Positions 5,607-6,050 of a stretch of DNA of 6,050 nucleotides are shown piece after piece (positions within the stretch are counted from its first letter, which is position 1; each line of letters starts with the position of its first letter). A program made the translations under genes and the position numbers. Under the pieces are notes generated by a model, which saw nothing but the letters and a program-made list of their open reading frames with translations, ran no database searches and was not told the origin of the DNA. Origin of the DNA: Verrucomicrobiota bacterium (GTDB lineage Bacteria; Verrucomicrobiota; Verrucomicrobiia; Limisphaerales; JAGWYX01); the NCBI GenBank assembly GCA_018969165.1, contig JAGWYX010000269.1:1-6050 (forward strand). Reading direction: 5' to 3'.

Positions 5607-6050
5607 TTACACCGTCGCGGGAGGCTTTGTTGCAACTGATTCCGCTTCCCTTTGCTCTTCGGCGGCCACTTTCTTGCCTTCGACGGCGTGATAAACGAGG
5701 AAGGCCACGCCGATGCCGGCGGGGATCAAACCGTAGCACGCGATCCGCCAGCCGTGGTTGGCGTAGAGGGCGATCCCAACGGTCAGGCCGACCAGCAACA
5801 AGACCAGGCCTTTGAGCAACGGCCGGGAACGTTTCCGGCCACGGACATCCGCGGTGAGCAGTTCCAACGGCATGGGGGGCAGTTCGATGCCCTTGTCGAT
5901 CGCGGCCATCCGTTGCTGGTGGTAGAGATCCATCAGCCGCTTGCGCTTGGAGTAATCCAGGATGATCGAGATGATTCCCGTGCCGATCCCCAGGACAATG
6001 GCAATGATGGGGATCAACAATCCGAGGACTGAGGGCAGGAGTGTGTCCAT
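5607..6050 (-). CDS. Small three-helix membrane protein, DUF6249-like
   Basis: This 147-aa protein begins with an ATG formed by the final three bases of the window, so a longer N-terminus beyond the edge cannot be excluded, although MDTLLPSVLGLLIPIIAIVL is a natural start. Hydrophobic segments lie at about 4-31, 80-96 and 101-121. Between the first two is a charged stretch with DLYHQQRMAAIDKGIELPPMP (41-61). That block (an R/K-rich helix, then RMAAI-x-KG-x-ELPP) resembles the DUF6249 family of small membrane proteins, which occurs in Bacteroidetes, Acidobacteria and Verrucomicrobia, often near ECF sigma and anti-sigma genes. The tail (125-147) is charged and then Pro/Thr-rich. It is an inner-membrane protein of unknown function. 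It precedes the DUF4097-type gene by 73 bp on the same strand, and the two probably share an operon. The family assignment is from memory of the motif, not a search. Confidence 0.8.
   Translation of the reverse strand: MDTLLPSVLGLLIPIIAIVLGIGTGIISIILDYSKRKRLMDLYHQQRMAAIDKGIELPPMPLELLTADVRGRKRSRPLLKGLVLLLVGLTVGIALYANHGWRIACYGLIPAGIGVAFLVYHAVEGKKVAAEEQREAESVATKPPATV

Noticed and set aside
4301..5815. 504-codon open frame on the plus strand
   Set aside because: It is antisense to the DUF4097-type gene. The in-register 54-bp repeats and high GC remove stops from this frame. Its translation is low-complexity, while the minus-strand protein has a signal peptide and family features.

Overview
All five supported genes read leftward (minus strand), so transcription runs from the right edge to the left. 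The window is GC-rich and has almost no recognisable Shine-Dalgarno sites. The combination of secreted beta-propeller and PQQ-like proteins, a DUF4097 beta-solenoid protein and a DUF6249-like membrane protein suggests a Verrucomicrobiota or related PVC-superphylum bacterium. Acidobacteria and Planctomycetes remain possible. This assignment is inference from protein style; no taxonomic marker gene is present.

Layout in transcription order: (1) 6050-5607, a small three-helix membrane protein whose proposed start codon is the last three bases of the window. (2) 5533-4421, a secreted DUF4097-type protein with a very regular solenoid of 18-residue rungs that alternate TFGG and TSGG. (3) About 4160-4424, a palindrome-rich spacer with two tight hairpins, a longer inverted repeat and a REP-like imperfect palindrome that overlaps the stop codon of gene 2. 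(4) 4159-2012, a large secreted protein with an N-terminal beta-propeller and a C-terminal helical, alpha/alpha-toroid-like domain. (5) 1949-621, a secreted PQQ-like (BamB-like) beta-propeller protein. (6) 465 to the left edge, an ECF-type RNA polymerase sigma factor missing its last residues, preceded by a possible 8-codon leader ORF that overlaps its start in an ATGA arrangement.

Genes 1 and 2 form a likely envelope-associated pair. DUF4097 proteins are often found near ECF sigma and anti-sigma genes, but the sigma factor here lies downstream, beyond two unrelated-looking secreted proteins, so a direct link is not shown. Genes 4 and 5 are close (62 bp) on the same strand with no terminator visible between them and may be co-transcribed. 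No tRNA, rRNA, CRISPR array, transposase or phage gene was seen. The most interesting structures are the alternating-rung solenoid with its alternating charges, the propeller-toroid fusion, and the palindrome cluster between genes 2 and 4.
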